Positions 1 through 8,636 of a stretch of 64,000 nucleotides of DNA are shown piece by piece. The translations under genes and the position numbers were made by a program. Numbering within the stretch: position 1 is the stretch's first letter; every line of letters begins with the position of its first letter. Under the pieces are notes generated by a model. It searched no databases. It saw only the letters and a list, made by a program, of their open reading frames with translations, and was not told the DNA's origin. This DNA is from Noviherbaspirillum sp. UKPF54 (GTDB taxonomy: Bacteria > Pseudomonadota > Gammaproteobacteria > Burkholderiales > Burkholderiaceae_D), in NCBI RefSeq assembly GCF_007874125.1, contig NZ_CP040128.1:1116001-1180000 (forward strand), given 5' to 3'.

Positions 1-341
1 TGCATCCGGATCAGAGCGAGCAAGTGCCCGCAATGATCGAGCGCTACAAGGGCATCGTGACCGCCCGCAACGGCAAGATCCATCGCATCGAAGACTGGGG
101 CCGTCGCCAGATGGCTTACATGATCCAGAAGCTGGCCAAGGCACACTATGTCTGCATGAATATCGAGTGCGACAACGAGACTCTGGCTGAAATCGAAACC
201 GGCTTCAAGTTCAACGATGCCGTGCTGCGCCACCTCACCGTGAAGATGAAGAAGGCCGAGACTGCGCCGTCGCCGATGATGAAGGCGGTCCAGAAGGAAG
301 ACGCTGCCAAGAGCCAGCGCAGCGAGGCAGCTGCATCGTAA
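1..341 (+). CDS. rpsF: 30S ribosomal protein S6, 5' end missing
   Basis: Small-subunit ribosomal protein S6, which pairs with S18 on the 30S platform. The reading frame is already open at base 3 (HPDQSEQ) and the family motifs EDWGRRQ and KAHYV follow; about ten N-terminal residues, including the start codon, lie left of the window. The GTG at 24 is an internal valine of the family alignment, not a start. It is the first visible gene of the rpsF-priB-rpsR-rplI operon, with 17 bases before priB. The C-terminal tail is Ala/Ser/Lys-rich, as is usual for S6. Confidence 0.96.
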   Translation, partial: HPDQSEQVPAMIERYKGIVTARNGKIHRIEDWGRRQMAYMIQKLAKAHYVCMNIECDNETLAEIETGFKFNDAVLRHLTVKMKKAETAPSPMMKAVQKEDAAKSQRSEAAAS

Positions 342-358
342 TTGCGCAAGCCAGGAGC

Positions 359-661
359 GTGAACCAGCTTCAGTTGGTCGCCGTCATTGCCGAGCGCGAT
401 GCATTGCGATACACGCCGGCAGGCATTCCGATTGCGTCGGCGAAGTTATCGCACCAATCGGAGCAGGTCGAGGCAGGCATCCCGCGCCAGATTGAACTGG
501 AAATCGCTGCGGTCGCCGCAGGCGAAATCTCCGGAAAAGTCAATCGGGCGGAGCTGGGAGTGGCCTACCGCTTCACCGGATTCCTGGCACGCAAGAACCG
601 AAACAGCAAAAGCTTCGTCTTCCACGTCACGGACGTCGAGGCATATACATCAGATCACTAG
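359..661 (+). CDS. priB: primosomal replication protein N (PriB)
   Basis: A 100-residue single-domain OB-fold protein of the PriB family, a single-strand DNA binding subunit that helps reload DnaB at stalled forks. It lies between rpsF and rpsR, the usual betaproteobacterial and enterobacterial position. The start is GTG: homologs begin MN.LQLVA, which fits this codon. The AGGAG at 353-357 ends only one base before the GTG, unusually close, so translation may rely on coupling to rpsF. The motifs LRYTPAGIPIA and FHVTDVE are family-typical. Confidence 0.92.
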   Translation: MNQLQLVAVIAERDALRYTPAGIPIASAKLSHQSEQVEAGIPRQIELEIAAVAAGEISGKVNRAELGVAYRFTGFLARKNRNSKSFVFHVTDVEAYTSDH

Positions 662-676
662 ATACAGGAGCCAAAC

Positions 677-961
677 ATGGCATTCGGTAAAAAATTCGAC
701 AAGAGCAAACTCAAGCAAAAGCGCCAGCAGCAAAACCCGCTGTTCAAGCGCAAGAAATTCTGCCGCTTCACCGCCGCCGGCGTTGAGCAAGTGGACTACA
801 AGGACGTCGACACCCTGAAGGACTTCGTCCAGGAAAACGGCAAGATCATGCCGGCACGCCTGACCGGCACCAAGGCACACTACCAGCGTCAGGTCGACAC
901 CGCGATCAAGCGCGCCCGCTACCTCGCGCTGCTGCCGTACACCGATCTGCACAACGCCTGA
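677..961 (+). CDS. rpsR: 30S ribosomal protein S18
   Basis: S18, the partner of S6 on the 30S platform. It has 94 residues; the core ([48 protein letters not shown]) matches the family throughout. An AGGAG lies eight bases before the ATG. The N-terminus is slightly longer and more basic than in E. coli, common in Burkholderiales. The gene sits 15 bases after priB and 27 before rplI, so it is part of one transcript. Confidence 0.97.
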   Translation: MAFGKKFDKSKLKQKRQQQNPLFKRKKFCRFTAAGVEQVDYKDVDTLKDFVQENGKIMPARLTGTKAHYQRQVDTAIKRARYLALLPYTDLHNA

Positions 962-988
962 TTGACGACTGAGAAATAGGAGAAAAAC

Positions 989-1441
989 ATGCAAGTCATT
1001 CTGTTGGAAAAAGTCGTCAATCTCGGCAACCTCGGCGATGTGGTGAAGGTCAAGGACGGCTACGCACGTAACTTCCTGATCCCGCAACGCGTGGCACGCC
1101 GCGCAACGCAGGCCGCCGTGGCGGAATTCGAAGCCAAGCGCGCCGAACTGGAAAAGGCTGCAGCCGAGAAGCTGGCAGCGGCACAAGCCCAGGGCGAAAA
1201 ACTGACCGGCATGACCGTTCAGATCGCGCAAAAGGCTGGCGTCGACGGCCGTCTGTTCGGTTCCGTGACCAATGCCGACATCGCCGCTGCCGTGACCAAG
1301 CAAGGCTTCCCGGTCGAGAAGGCACAGATCCGCATGCCGCAAGGCCCGCTGAAGACCACCGGCGAGCATCCGATTTCGGTTGCGCTGCACACCGACGTGA
1401 TCTCGGAAATCACCGTTTCCGTGGTGGGCGAGCAAGCGTAA
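989..1441 (+). CDS. rplI: 50S ribosomal protein L9
   Basis: Large-subunit protein L9. It has 150 residues with the canonical N-terminal domain ([26 protein letters not shown]) joined by an Ala/Glu/Lys-rich helix (about 41-75) to the C-terminal domain. An AGGAG precedes the ATG. It is the last gene of the ribosomal operon and is followed within 20 bases by a strong terminator. In many betaproteobacteria dnaB follows directly; here a reversed efflux operon intervenes. Confidence 0.97.
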   Translation: MQVILLEKVVNLGNLGDVVKVKDGYARNFLIPQRVARRATQAAVAEFEAKRAELEKAAAEKLAAAQAQGEKLTGMTVQIAQKAGVDGRLFGSVTNADIAAAVTKQGFPVEKAQIRMPQGPLKTTGEHPISVALHTDVISEITVSVVGEQA

Positions 1442-1458
1442 GCGAAATCGCTCCCAAT

Positions 1459-1490
1459 AAAAAAGCCGGCTTTCGAGCCGGCTTTTTTTA
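1459..1490. terminator. bidirectional rho-independent terminator (rplI / emrB)
   Basis: Perfect 11-bp stem, AAAAGCCGGCT (1461-1471) with AGCCGGCTTTT (1476-1486), around a TTCG tetraloop. There is a T run on the plus strand and an A run on the left, so it can stop both the ribosomal operon and the convergent emrB transcript. Confidence 0.93.
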
Positions 1491-1505
1491 TGCTCCGCTT
1501 GGATG

Positions 1506-3074
1506 TCAATGTCCCACGGCTGCGGCCACACCCTTCTTCGGCTTGGTCAGCCAGACCAGGCTGGTCAGCGCGAAAAACGCAACCGAGCAATACAGGAAGA
1601 AGTCATCGGTCGCCAGCATGTAGCTTTGCGCGTTGATGGTGCGCTCCACGACTGCGAACGCCTGATTGAGCGACAGGCCGCCAGCCTGCAGGGTGCCGAG
1701 GTACTCGTTGCTGGCCGGTGAAAAATGCGAGACGTTTTCCACCAGCCGCGAATGGTGATCGGTCGCCAAGTGCTCCCACATCGTCACGCTGATCGCAGTG
1801 CCCATCGCGGCGCCCAGCGTGCGCAGGAAGTTGGACAGGCCGGATGCTCCCGCCATGTGGTCGGGCGTGATATTGGACAGCATCAGCGATTGCACCGGCA
1901 GGAAGAAGCAGGCCATGCCGATGCCTTGCACCAGCCGCGGATTGACGATGTCCCAGAACCCGACTTCGAGCGACATCTGCGTATTCCACAGCGATACCGC
2001 GCCCATCACGATAAAGGCGAAGGTCGCCAGTGCGCGCAGGTTGAGCCTCGCGATGTTCTTGCCGATGATGGGTGACAGTATCAGCGTGAAGATGCCGATC
2101 GGCGCCATCGCCGCGCCGGCCTGCGCGGAGGTGTATCCCATCACCAGTTGCAGCCAGAGCGGAAAGATCACGACCGAGCCGAAGTAGGTCATGAAGCCGA
2201 CCGACAGCAGGATCACGCCGTAGCGGAAGTTCTTGTCGCGGAATAGCTGCAGCTCGACGATCGGATGGTCCGAGGTCAGCACCCAGGCGATGAAGAAGGT
2301 CAGCGCCACGACTGCGATGACGCCGAGCGCCGTAATGAAGGGCGACGCGAACCAGTCGTAGTCCTTGCCGATTTCCAGCATCAGCTGCAGGCTGCCGACG
2401 CCGACCACCAGCAGCAGCAGGCCGACGACGTCGAGCGGCATTTTGACGGTGGCCGATTCGCGCTTGCGCATCAGCGTCCAGATGGTGATGCCGCCGAACA
2501 GGCCGATCGGGATATTGATCAGGAAAATCCACGACCAGTGGTAGTTGTCGCTGATATAGCCGCCCAGCAGCGGGCCGGCGATCGGCGCAAGAATCACCGT
2601 CATCGCCCACAGTCCCATCGCCGCGCCGCGCTTTTCGGGCGGGAAGTTCCGCACCAGCAGTGTCTGCGACAGCGGCACCATCGGCCCCGACACCAGGCCC
2701 TGGAGCAACCGGAACACGACGAGCATCGGCAGGTTGACCGAGAACGCTGCCAGCGCCGACATCAGCGTGAATGCCAGGACCGACATCACGAACAACTTCA
2801 CCTCGCCAACGCGGCGCGCCAGCCAGCCGGTCAGCGGCACAGCGATGGCGGCCGCGACCGAGTAGGCGCTGATGATCCAGGTTCCCTGGTTGGTCGACAC
2901 GCCGAGCGCGCCGGCAATGGTCGGGATCGAGACGTTGGCGATGGTGATGTCGAGGATTTCCATGAACGTCGACAATGCCGCCGCGATGGTCAGCAATAAG
3001 AGCGCCGGCCCCTTCAATGGCTGCAGCGCCGGCGGCGCAGCCGGCGATGCGTTGTTGTTCGATTCCGATTGCAT
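1506..3074 (-). CDS. emrB: DHA2-family MFS multidrug efflux pump (EmrB type)
   Basis: Inner-membrane proton-driven drug exporter of the 14-helix DHA2/EmrB/QacA family; 522 residues, the usual length. It shows the first-helix motif DITIANVS.P.IAG, the TM2-3 signature GWLARRVGEVKLF, and the antiporter motif C in GPLLGGYISD with NIPIG just after. The final helices end in a basic tail. It starts nine bases after emrA, so the adaptor and pump are translated as a pair; with the upstream outer-membrane lipoprotein it should form a tripartite pump. Substrates cannot be read from the sequence. Confidence 0.93.
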   Translation of the reverse strand: MQSESNNNASPAAPPALQPLKGPALLLLTIAAALSTFMEILDITIANVSIPTIAGALGVSTNQGTWIISAYSVAAAIAVPLTGWLARRVGEVKLFVMSVLAFTLMSALAAFSVNLPMLVVFRLLQGLVSGPMVPLSQTLLVRNFPPEKRGAAMGLWAMTVILAPIAGPLLGGYISDNYHWSWIFLINIPIGLFGGITIWTLMRKRESATVKMPLDVVGLLLLVVGVGSLQLMLEIGKDYDWFASPFITALGVIAVVALTFFIAWVLTSDHPIVELQLFRDKNFRYGVILLSVGFMTYFGSVVIFPLWLQLVMGYTSAQAGAAMAPIGIFTLILSPIIGKNIARLNLRALATFAFIVMGAVSLWNTQMSLEVGFWDIVNPRLVQGIGMACFFLPVQSLMLSNITPDHMAGASGLSNFLRTLGAAMGTAISVTMWEHLATDHHSRLVENVSHFSPASNEYLGTLQAGGLSLNQAFAVVERTINAQSYMLATDDFFLYCSVAFFALTSLVWLTKPKKGVAAAVGH

Positions 3075-3083
3075 CCGGTGTCC

Positions 3084-4259
3084 TTATTTCAGGTTGGTTG
3101 CAATGATCGTATCGATGCGCGCCTTGGCGGCGGCGTCGACCGGATTGCCGGGCGTGGTAGCCGTCAGCGCATGCGCGCGGCCGGCACTCTCGCCGACCGG
3201 CGCGCCTTGCCGTTCGTGCAGGTCGACTTCGACGTGCATGGACAATCCGACGCGCAGCGGGTGTTCGGCCAGCTGCTTCGGATCGAGCGCAATCCGTACC
3301 GGCACGCGTTGCACTACCTTGATCCAGTTGCCGGTCGCGTTCTGCGCTGGCAGCAAGGCAAACGCGGAACCGGTGCCGGCGCCGAGACCTTCCACCTTGC
3401 CGGCGTATTTGACCTTGCCGCCGTAGATGTCGGCGGTCAGTGTCACCGGCTGGCCGATGCGCATCTCGCGCAGCTGCGATTCCTTGAAGTTGGCGTCGAC
3501 CCACAACTGGTCGAGCGGCACGATCGCCATCAGCGGCGCGCCCGGCGTCACGCGCTGTCCGACCTGCACGCTGCGCTTGGCGACTTCGCCCCCGACCGGG
3601 GCGTACAGGGTGGAGCGGGACTTCGCCAGCAGCGCTTCCTGCACCCGGGCCGCGGCGCGCTGCACGTTCGGATGATTGGCGACGCTGGTGCCCTCGGTCA
3701 GGGCGCGGCCCGAAGCGAGCTGCTCTTTCGCCGCCGCGAGCGCAGCCTGGGCGGCTGCGACTGCGCTTTCAGCGTGCCGGATTTCTTCCGACGACACGGC
3801 GCCGGAACCGGCCAGCGCCTTGCGGCGCCCCAAGTCATCCTTTGCTCTTGCCAGTTCCGCCTCGCGCACGGCCAGGTTGGCGCTGGCCTGTGCCTGGGCG
3901 GCGTACAGCGTGCGCACTTCGCGCACCGTCTGCGCCAGCTGCGCTTCAGCCTGCGCCAGTGCAACGTCGGTATCGGCCGTGTCGAGCGCCACGAGCGGCT
4001 GTCCTGCCTTGACCATGCTGGTGTCGTCCGCGTAGATTTTGGCGACCGTGGCTGCGATCTGCGGCGTGATCTGCACGACATTGCCCTGAACGTAAGCATT
4101 GTCGGTGTCTTCGATGTAGCGAGATACGAGCGCCCAATACAGTCCCGAGCCGACGGCGGCCGCCGCGAACACGGCGCCGATGGTCAGCAGGATTTTCTTG
4201 CGCTTGGGCGCGCCCGAAGGGGCGGCCTGGTTCGTCGATGCGATCGGTGCTGCACTCAT
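3084..4259 (-). CDS. emrA: HlyD-family membrane-fusion protein (EmrA type)
   Basis: Periplasmic adaptor of the EmrAB-type pump; 391 residues. It has one N-terminal transmembrane anchor (about 24-48), then the biotinyl-lipoyl half motif DTDNAYVQGNVVQITPQIAA, an Ala/Glu-rich alpha-helical hairpin (about 100-190), the second lipoyl half (YAPVGGEV) and a beta-barrel region (VDANFKESQL, characteristic of EmrA). It lies 42 bases after the outer-membrane component and nine before emrB on the same strand. Assignment to the family is firm; the exported compound is unknown. Confidence 0.93.
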   Translation of the reverse strand: MSAAPIASTNQAAPSGAPKRKKILLTIGAVFAAAAVGSGLYWALVSRYIEDTDNAYVQGNVVQITPQIAATVAKIYADDTSMVKAGQPLVALDTADTDVALAQAEAQLAQTVREVRTLYAAQAQASANLAVREAELARAKDDLGRRKALAGSGAVSSEEIRHAESAVAAAQAALAAAKEQLASGRALTEGTSVANHPNVQRAAARVQEALLAKSRSTLYAPVGGEVAKRSVQVGQRVTPGAPLMAIVPLDQLWVDANFKESQLREMRIGQPVTLTADIYGGKVKYAGKVEGLGAGTGSAFALLPAQNATGNWIKVVQRVPVRIALDPKQLAEHPLRVGLSMHVEVDLHERQGAPVGESAGRAHALTATTPGNPVDAAAKARIDTIIATNLK

Positions 4260-4301
4260 GATTTCTCCTGGATTGGTATCTGTTTGAATTGGCTGTGCGC
4301 G

Positions 4302-5786
4302 TCAGTGCTGCGCAAGAGACTGTGCCGTGCCCGGCTCGGCGAATCCGCCACCCAGCGCGCGTATCAGCGCGATCTGCAAGTCGTCGCGTCGCGCCTTAAG
4401 GCTGGCCATCGCGCGCCGTTGCGCCAGCAACTGGGTTTCGACGGTCAGCACGGTCAGGTACGGCGACAGCCCGCCCTTGTAGCGCAGGGTGGCGAGCCGA
4501 TGGGCTTCCTCGGCGGCGGCCAGCGCTTCGCGCGTCGCCGCTTCTTCGCGGGCAAGGTCGGCCGCGCGCGTGAGCTGCTCGGCCACGTCCTGCGCAGCGT
4601 TCAGCACCGACTGGTTATATTGCGCAATGGCGGCATCGATGTCGCTGGCCTTGGCTGCATAGTTCGCCTGCAGGCGGCCGCCGTCGAAAATCGGCAGCCG
4701 GACCGCCGGCCCGACGCTGTTGATCAGGCTGCCGGCATTGAACAATTGGCCGAGTCCGATGGACTGGAAGCCGATCAGCGCATTCAGGTTAATGTTGGGG
4801 TAAAACTGCGCCCTGGCCGCTTCCTTGTCGCCGATCGCAGCGACGACGCGGGCGCGCTGCGCGGCCAGCTCCGGCCGGCGGCCCAGCAGGTCGAGCGGCA
4901 GGTTGGCCGGCACCGTGAAGGAAGCGCCTGACATCGCCGGGCGCTTGATGGATTCGGCAGCGGAAGGCATGTCGCCGGCGAGCGCGGCGAGCTGCAGGCG
5001 CGTGACCTTGATGGCGGTGGCAAGTTGTTCCTGCTCGATGCGCAGGGCGGCTTCGTTGGTTTCCGCCTGCTTGACTTCCACCTTCGTGTCGAGGCCGTTG
5101 GCCACGCGCTGGTCGATCAGTTTGTGGATGTCCCGGCGTTGCTGCTGGGTGGCGTCGAGCACGTCCTGCAACTCATATTGCGTCGCCAGCTGGGCATAGG
5201 CGCGGGCGATCGAGGTGGTGAGCGCCAGCCGGGCGGCGTCGCGGTCGAAGACCGCCGCTTTCAGCTGCGCGTCGGCGGCACGGATCAATGCCGCGTTCTT
5301 GCCCCAGACGTCGAGCTCGAAGCCGAAATTGACCGCGGCCTGCCCCTGGCTGATGTATTTGCCGGCAGGGCCGAGCGGTGGGTGCGGGACCAGGTAATTT
5401 TCCGACTGCCGGCCGTAGCTGGCGTCGATGCCGGCGCCGACCTGTGGTCGGTCCGCCGCGCGCCCGAGTTCGGCCGACGCTTGCGCGCGGGCGATGCGGG
5501 CCTGGGCGGCGGCGAGCGTCGGGCTGTTCGCCAGCGCATGCCGCATCAGTTGATCCAGTTGAGCGTCCTGGTAGGCGAGCCACCATTCATCCTTCGGCCA
5601 CGCGGCGGCGGCTTGTCCGATGGCGGTCGGCTGCGCAAACGAAACGGCATCGATCTGCTTCACGTTTTGTTCGACCGGGTGAAAGCCGGCGCAGGCCGTG
5701 AGCAGGAGCGCTCCGGATGCAGCGGACAGCGTTTGCAGGCGACGGCGGGAAAGTCGCTGCATGAGCGGAAAGTGTGCAGATGTCAT
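4302..5786 (-). CDS. outer-membrane efflux lipoprotein, NodT/OprM type
   Basis: TolC-like outer-membrane factor of the NodT lipoprotein family; 494 residues. A basic N-terminus and hydrophobic stretch end in the lipobox LLTAC (Cys near residue 32), so it should be cleaved by signal peptidase II and acylated. Two OEP repeats follow, with DEWWLAYQD, LGRRPELAAQRARV and TQLLAQRRA typical of the family. The start is uncertain: an ATG eight codons in (5762) is also possible and neither has a good ribosome site. It is second in the operon, 30 bases after marR, and supplies the exit duct for EmrAB. Confidence 0.9.
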   Translation of the reverse strand: MTSAHFPLMQRLSRRRLQTLSAASGALLLTACAGFHPVEQNVKQIDAVSFAQPTAIGQAAAAWPKDEWWLAYQDAQLDQLMRHALANSPTLAAAQARIARAQASAELGRAADRPQVGAGIDASYGRQSENYLVPHPPLGPAGKYISQGQAAVNFGFELDVWGKNAALIRAADAQLKAAVFDRDAARLALTTSIARAYAQLATQYELQDVLDATQQQRRDIHKLIDQRVANGLDTKVEVKQAETNEAALRIEQEQLATAIKVTRLQLAALAGDMPSAAESIKRPAMSGASFTVPANLPLDLLGRRPELAAQRARVVAAIGDKEAARAQFYPNINLNALIGFQSIGLGQLFNAGSLINSVGPAVRLPIFDGGRLQANYAAKASDIDAAIAQYNQSVLNAAQDVAEQLTRAADLAREEAATREALAAAEEAHRLATLRYKGGLSPYLTVLTVETQLLAQRRAMASLKARRDDLQIALIRALGGGFAEPGTAQSLAQH

Positions 5787-5816
5787 GTTGTCGTTGTTTT
5801 GCTGGGAACGGTGAGG

Positions 5817-6260
5817 TCAGGCGTTGGCGATCATGCGGCGCAGGAAATCCTTAAACTGGTCAATTTCCGCCTCAGTGAAGCCGCGTAGATGGTGATTCAG
5901 GGTATCGACCACGACCTGCGTCATCTGGTCGGCTAGCTGCTGTCCTTTATCGGTCAGCGACACTTCGATCACGCGTCGGTCGGCGCAGCTGCGCACACGC
6001 TGGATGAAGCCTTTTTCTTCCAGGCGATCGAGCATGCGCGTCATGGCGCCGGTATCGGCCAGGAGTTCACGCGCGAGGTCGGCCGCGGTCCTGGCTTGTC
6101 CATGCAACAATTTCAGGAAGATACCGAGTTGTGCGTGTGTCATGTCGAAGGGGGCCAGCCGCCGGTCGACTGTTAATGCGAGTTGATTGCCGGCACGTTT
6201 AAGCAGAAAACCGACGCTTTCGCAGGGACTGTAATTTTTCAAGCTGTATGGCTCGGACAT
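5817..6260 (-). CDS. MarR-family transcriptional regulator of the efflux operon
   Basis: A 147-residue winged-helix repressor of the MarR/SlyA type. The DNA-binding region reads DMTHAQLGIFLKLL, then TAADLARELLADTGAMTRMLDRLEEKGFI, with the wing RSCADRRVIEVSLTDKG. It is the first gene of the leftward efflux operon, and its own promoter carries an inverted repeat, so autorepression relieved by a drug-like ligand is the natural model; that is inference from family behaviour. No convincing Shine-Dalgarno precedes the ATG. Confidence 0.93.
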   Translation of the reverse strand: MSEPYSLKNYSPCESVGFLLKRAGNQLALTVDRRLAPFDMTHAQLGIFLKLLHGQARTAADLARELLADTGAMTRMLDRLEEKGFIQRVRSCADRRVIEVSLTDKGQQLADQMTQVVVDTLNHHLRGFTEAEIDQFKDFLRRMIANA

Positions 6261-6291
6261 GATTTGACGAAAAGAAGAAGCAATGAAATGA

Positions 6292-6324
6292 AATATAGCT
6301 GCCTAGTCAGTAAGTGTCAAGGCA
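6292..6324 (-). promoter_or_regulatory. consensus sigma-70 promoter with MarR-type operator
   Basis: On the minus strand: TTGACA (6315-6320), a 17-base spacer, then TATATT (6292-6297), close to ideal. The stretch 6300-6324 carries an imperfect inverted repeat with ends TGCCT/AGGCA spanning the spacer and -35. Transcription would start near 6285, about 25 bases before marR. The overlap suggests direct repression of the whole operon by its MarR protein. Confidence 0.8.
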
Positions 6325-6422
6325 GTTAGTGGCGTGGCAGTGAATTGAAAATGTGAAAAATATTGAAGGTTGGCAAGAGGAATATTCCCGGGCGCCGCGT
6401 GTTACGGCTTTGGACGAGCAGG

Positions 6423-6428
6423 TATAAT
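6423..6428 (+). promoter_or_regulatory. -10 element (TATAAT) just before dnaB
   Basis: A perfect TATAAT ends seven bases before the ATG at 6436, putting the predicted start of transcription at or next to the start codon. No good -35 is visible at 16-18 bases upstream. Confidence 0.5.
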
Positions 6429-6435
6429 GCGCGCC

Positions 6436-7860
6436 ATGAATACACGTACCACGGATCGCAACTTCGATCGCAGGGACGATCGTAAAAGCGATCCCCAGCT
6501 GGACGCGCTTCGCGTTCCTCCCCATTCCATTGAAGCGGAGCAGTCGGTCATCGGCGGCTTGCTTCTGGATAATGGCGCATGGGACCGGATTGCGGACTTC
6601 ATCAATGAAGACGACTTTTATCGTTACGACCATCGCATCATCTTTCAGCACATTGTCAAGCTGATCAACGCCACCAAGCCGGCCGACGTCATCACTGTCT
6701 TTGAGGCGCTCAGCATCAGCGGCAAGGCGGAGGAGGTCGGCGGGCTGGCTTACCTGAATGCGCTGGCGCAGAACACGCCGTCCGCCGCCAACATTCGACG
6801 TTACGCGGAAATCGTGCGCGACCGTGGCGTGCTGCGCAAACTTATTACGGTTTCAGACGAAATCGCGACCAACGCGCTCAATCCCCAGGGCAAGGAAATC
6901 AAGCAGATCCTGGATGAGGCGGAATCGAAAATCTTTGCGATCGCGGAAGAGGGTGCGCGCGGCACATCCGGCTGGATGGGAATCCAGCCGCTGCTGACGC
7001 AGGTGGTCGAGCGCATCGACGAACTGTACAACCGCGACAACCAGAACGACATTACCGGCGTGCCGACCGGCTTCATCGACCTGGACCGGATGACCTCCGG
7101 CCTGCAGCCGGGCGACCTGATCATCGTCGCCGGCCGGCCGTCGATGGGTAAAACCGCGTTCTCGCTCAACATCGGCGAAAACGTCGCGATCGACGCCGGA
7201 TTGCCGGTCGCCGTGTTTTCCATGGAAATGGGCGGCGCGCAGCTGGCGATGCGTATGCTCGGTTCGGTCGGGCGACTGGACCAGAGCCGCTTGCGTGTCG
7301 GCAAGCTCAACGACGAGGACTGGCCGCGCCTGACGCATGCGATCCAGAAGATGAACGACGCGCAGCTGTATATCGACGAAACGCCGGCGCTGAGCCCGGT
7401 CGAATTGCGAGCCCGCGCCCGCCGCCTGTCGCGCCAGTGCGGCAAGCTCGGCCTGATCATCGTCGACTACCTGCAGCTCATGTCCGGCAACGGCAGCGGC
7501 GAGAACCGCGCCACCGAAATCTCGGAAATTTCGCGAAGCCTCAAGGGCCTGGCGAAGGAGCTGCATTGCCCGCTCATCGCGCTGTCGCAGCTGAACCGCT
7601 CGCTGGAGCAGCGTCCCAACAAGCGTCCGGTAATGTCGGACTTGCGCGAATCCGGCGCCATCGAGCAGGACGCCGACGTGATCATGTTCATTTACCGCGA
7701 CCAGGTCTACAACCCGGATTCGCCGGACCGGGGCACTGCGGAAATCATCATCGGCAAGCAGCGTAACGGCCCGATCGGCGCGGTGCGCCTGACTTTCCAC
7801 GGCGAATACACGAAGTTCGATAACTACACCGGCGGCAACGCAATCTTTGACAGCGAATAA
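6436..7860 (+). CDS. dnaB: replicative DNA helicase DnaB
   Basis: Hexameric replicative helicase, RecA-type fold; 474 residues from the ATG at 6436. The N-terminal domain has VPPHSIEAEQSVIGGLLLDN, typical of DnaB-N, followed by a linker and the helicase domain with Walker A GRPSMGKT (about residue 235) and Walker B IIVDYLQLM, plus the arginine-finger region near the end (FIYRDQVYNPDSP). An in-frame ATG also occurs at 6427, inside the -10-like box, so 6436 is preferred. No Shine-Dalgarno is present. The N-terminal 20 residues are charged and variable, as in relatives. Confidence 0.96.
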   Translation: MNTRTTDRNFDRRDDRKSDPQLDALRVPPHSIEAEQSVIGGLLLDNGAWDRIADFINEDDFYRYDHRIIFQHIVKLINATKPADVITVFEALSISGKAEEVGGLAYLNALAQNTPSAANIRRYAEIVRDRGVLRKLITVSDEIATNALNPQGKEIKQILDEAESKIFAIAEEGARGTSGWMGIQPLLTQVVERIDELYNRDNQNDITGVPTGFIDLDRMTSGLQPGDLIIVAGRPSMGKTAFSLNIGENVAIDAGLPVAVFSMEMGGAQLAMRMLGSVGRLDQSRLRVGKLNDEDWPRLTHAIQKMNDAQLYIDETPALSPVELRARARRLSRQCGKLGLIIVDYLQLMSGNGSGENRATEISEISRSLKGLAKELHCPLIALSQLNRSLEQRPNKRPVMSDLRESGAIEQDADVIMFIYRDQVYNPDSPDRGTAEIIIGKQRNGPIGAVRLTFHGEYTKFDNYTGGNAIFDSE

Positions 7861-7976
7861 CAATGGTGCGCGCGGCGCGCCGCGACGCTTGGGACGGTCG
7901 AGCGGGCGCCACGACGCGGCTCGCTAGATGCCTGCGGCGATGACGGATGAATGCTTTAACTTTAAGAGAGTGAACT

Positions 7977-8603
7977 ATGTTTGGACGACTGATGCCCAGC
8001 GAGGGAAAATTTTTTGAACTCTTTGTTCAGCATGCCGACCTGTGCGTGAAGGGGGCGAAGGAAATGGTCTCCGTGATGACCAACTTCGACGACCTGGAAA
8101 ATCGCGTGCATGCGATTGAAAGCATCGAAAAGCAAGCGGACAAGGTCACCCACAGCACGCTCGAACTGTTGCACAAGACATTCATCACGCCACTCGACCG
8201 CGACGACATCCACCAGCTGATCACGCGCATGGACGACATCCTCGACCTGCTGGAAGATGCCGCGCAGACCATCTCGCTGTACGACATCAAGGCGGTCACT
8301 CCGGAAGCCAAGCGACTGGCCGAGTTGTGCCTTGCCGGCGCGGAAAAGGTCAAGGCCGCGGTAGGCCTGCTGCACAACATGGACAATGCCCAGCAGATCC
8401 TGTCCCTGTGCGAAGAGATCGACCGCTTCGAGTCGGACGCTGACCACGTGATGCGCGCCGCCATGTCCAAGCTGTTCCGCGACGAGCCGGATGTGCGCAC
8501 CCTGATCAAGCTGAAGGCGATCTACGAAATCCTGGAGACGGTCACTGACCGTTGCGAGGACGTGGCCAACATCATCGAAGGCATCATTGTCGAAAACGCC
8601 TAG
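7977..8603 (+). CDS. DUF47 (PhoU-like) accessory protein of the Pit transporter
   Basis: A 208-residue all-helical cytoplasmic protein of the DUF47/TIGR00153 family, related to PhoU. It contains FDDLENRVHAIESIEKQADKV and a matching second bundle with ESDADHVMRAAMSKLF, the E/D-rich patches that bind metal in PhoU relatives. It starts 33 bases before the pit gene; in many bacteria DUF47 and Pit are co-transcribed and DUF47 is thought to control transport. Ribosome site AGAGAG precedes the ATG. Confidence 0.92.
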   Translation: MFGRLMPSEGKFFELFVQHADLCVKGAKEMVSVMTNFDDLENRVHAIESIEKQADKVTHSTLELLHKTFITPLDRDDIHQLITRMDDILDLLEDAAQTISLYDIKAVTPEAKRLAELCLAGAEKVKAAVGLLHNMDNAQQILSLCEEIDRFESDADHVMRAAMSKLFRDEPDVRTLIKLKAIYEILETVTDRCEDVANIIEGIIVENA

Positions 8604-8636
8604 CGCATCGCTCCGACGGACTAGAACAACAATCTC

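Noticed and set aside
1603..3504. A long open frame on the minus strand overlapping emrB and emrA
   Set aside because: It is out of frame with two well-matched family genes, rich in Arg/Ala/His as shadow frames of high-GC genes are, and has no family motif.
3069..4931. A 620-codon plus-strand open frame opposite the efflux genes
   Set aside because: Complement of EmrA/NodT coding sequence; composition is Arg/Gln/His-rich and no motif is recognisable.
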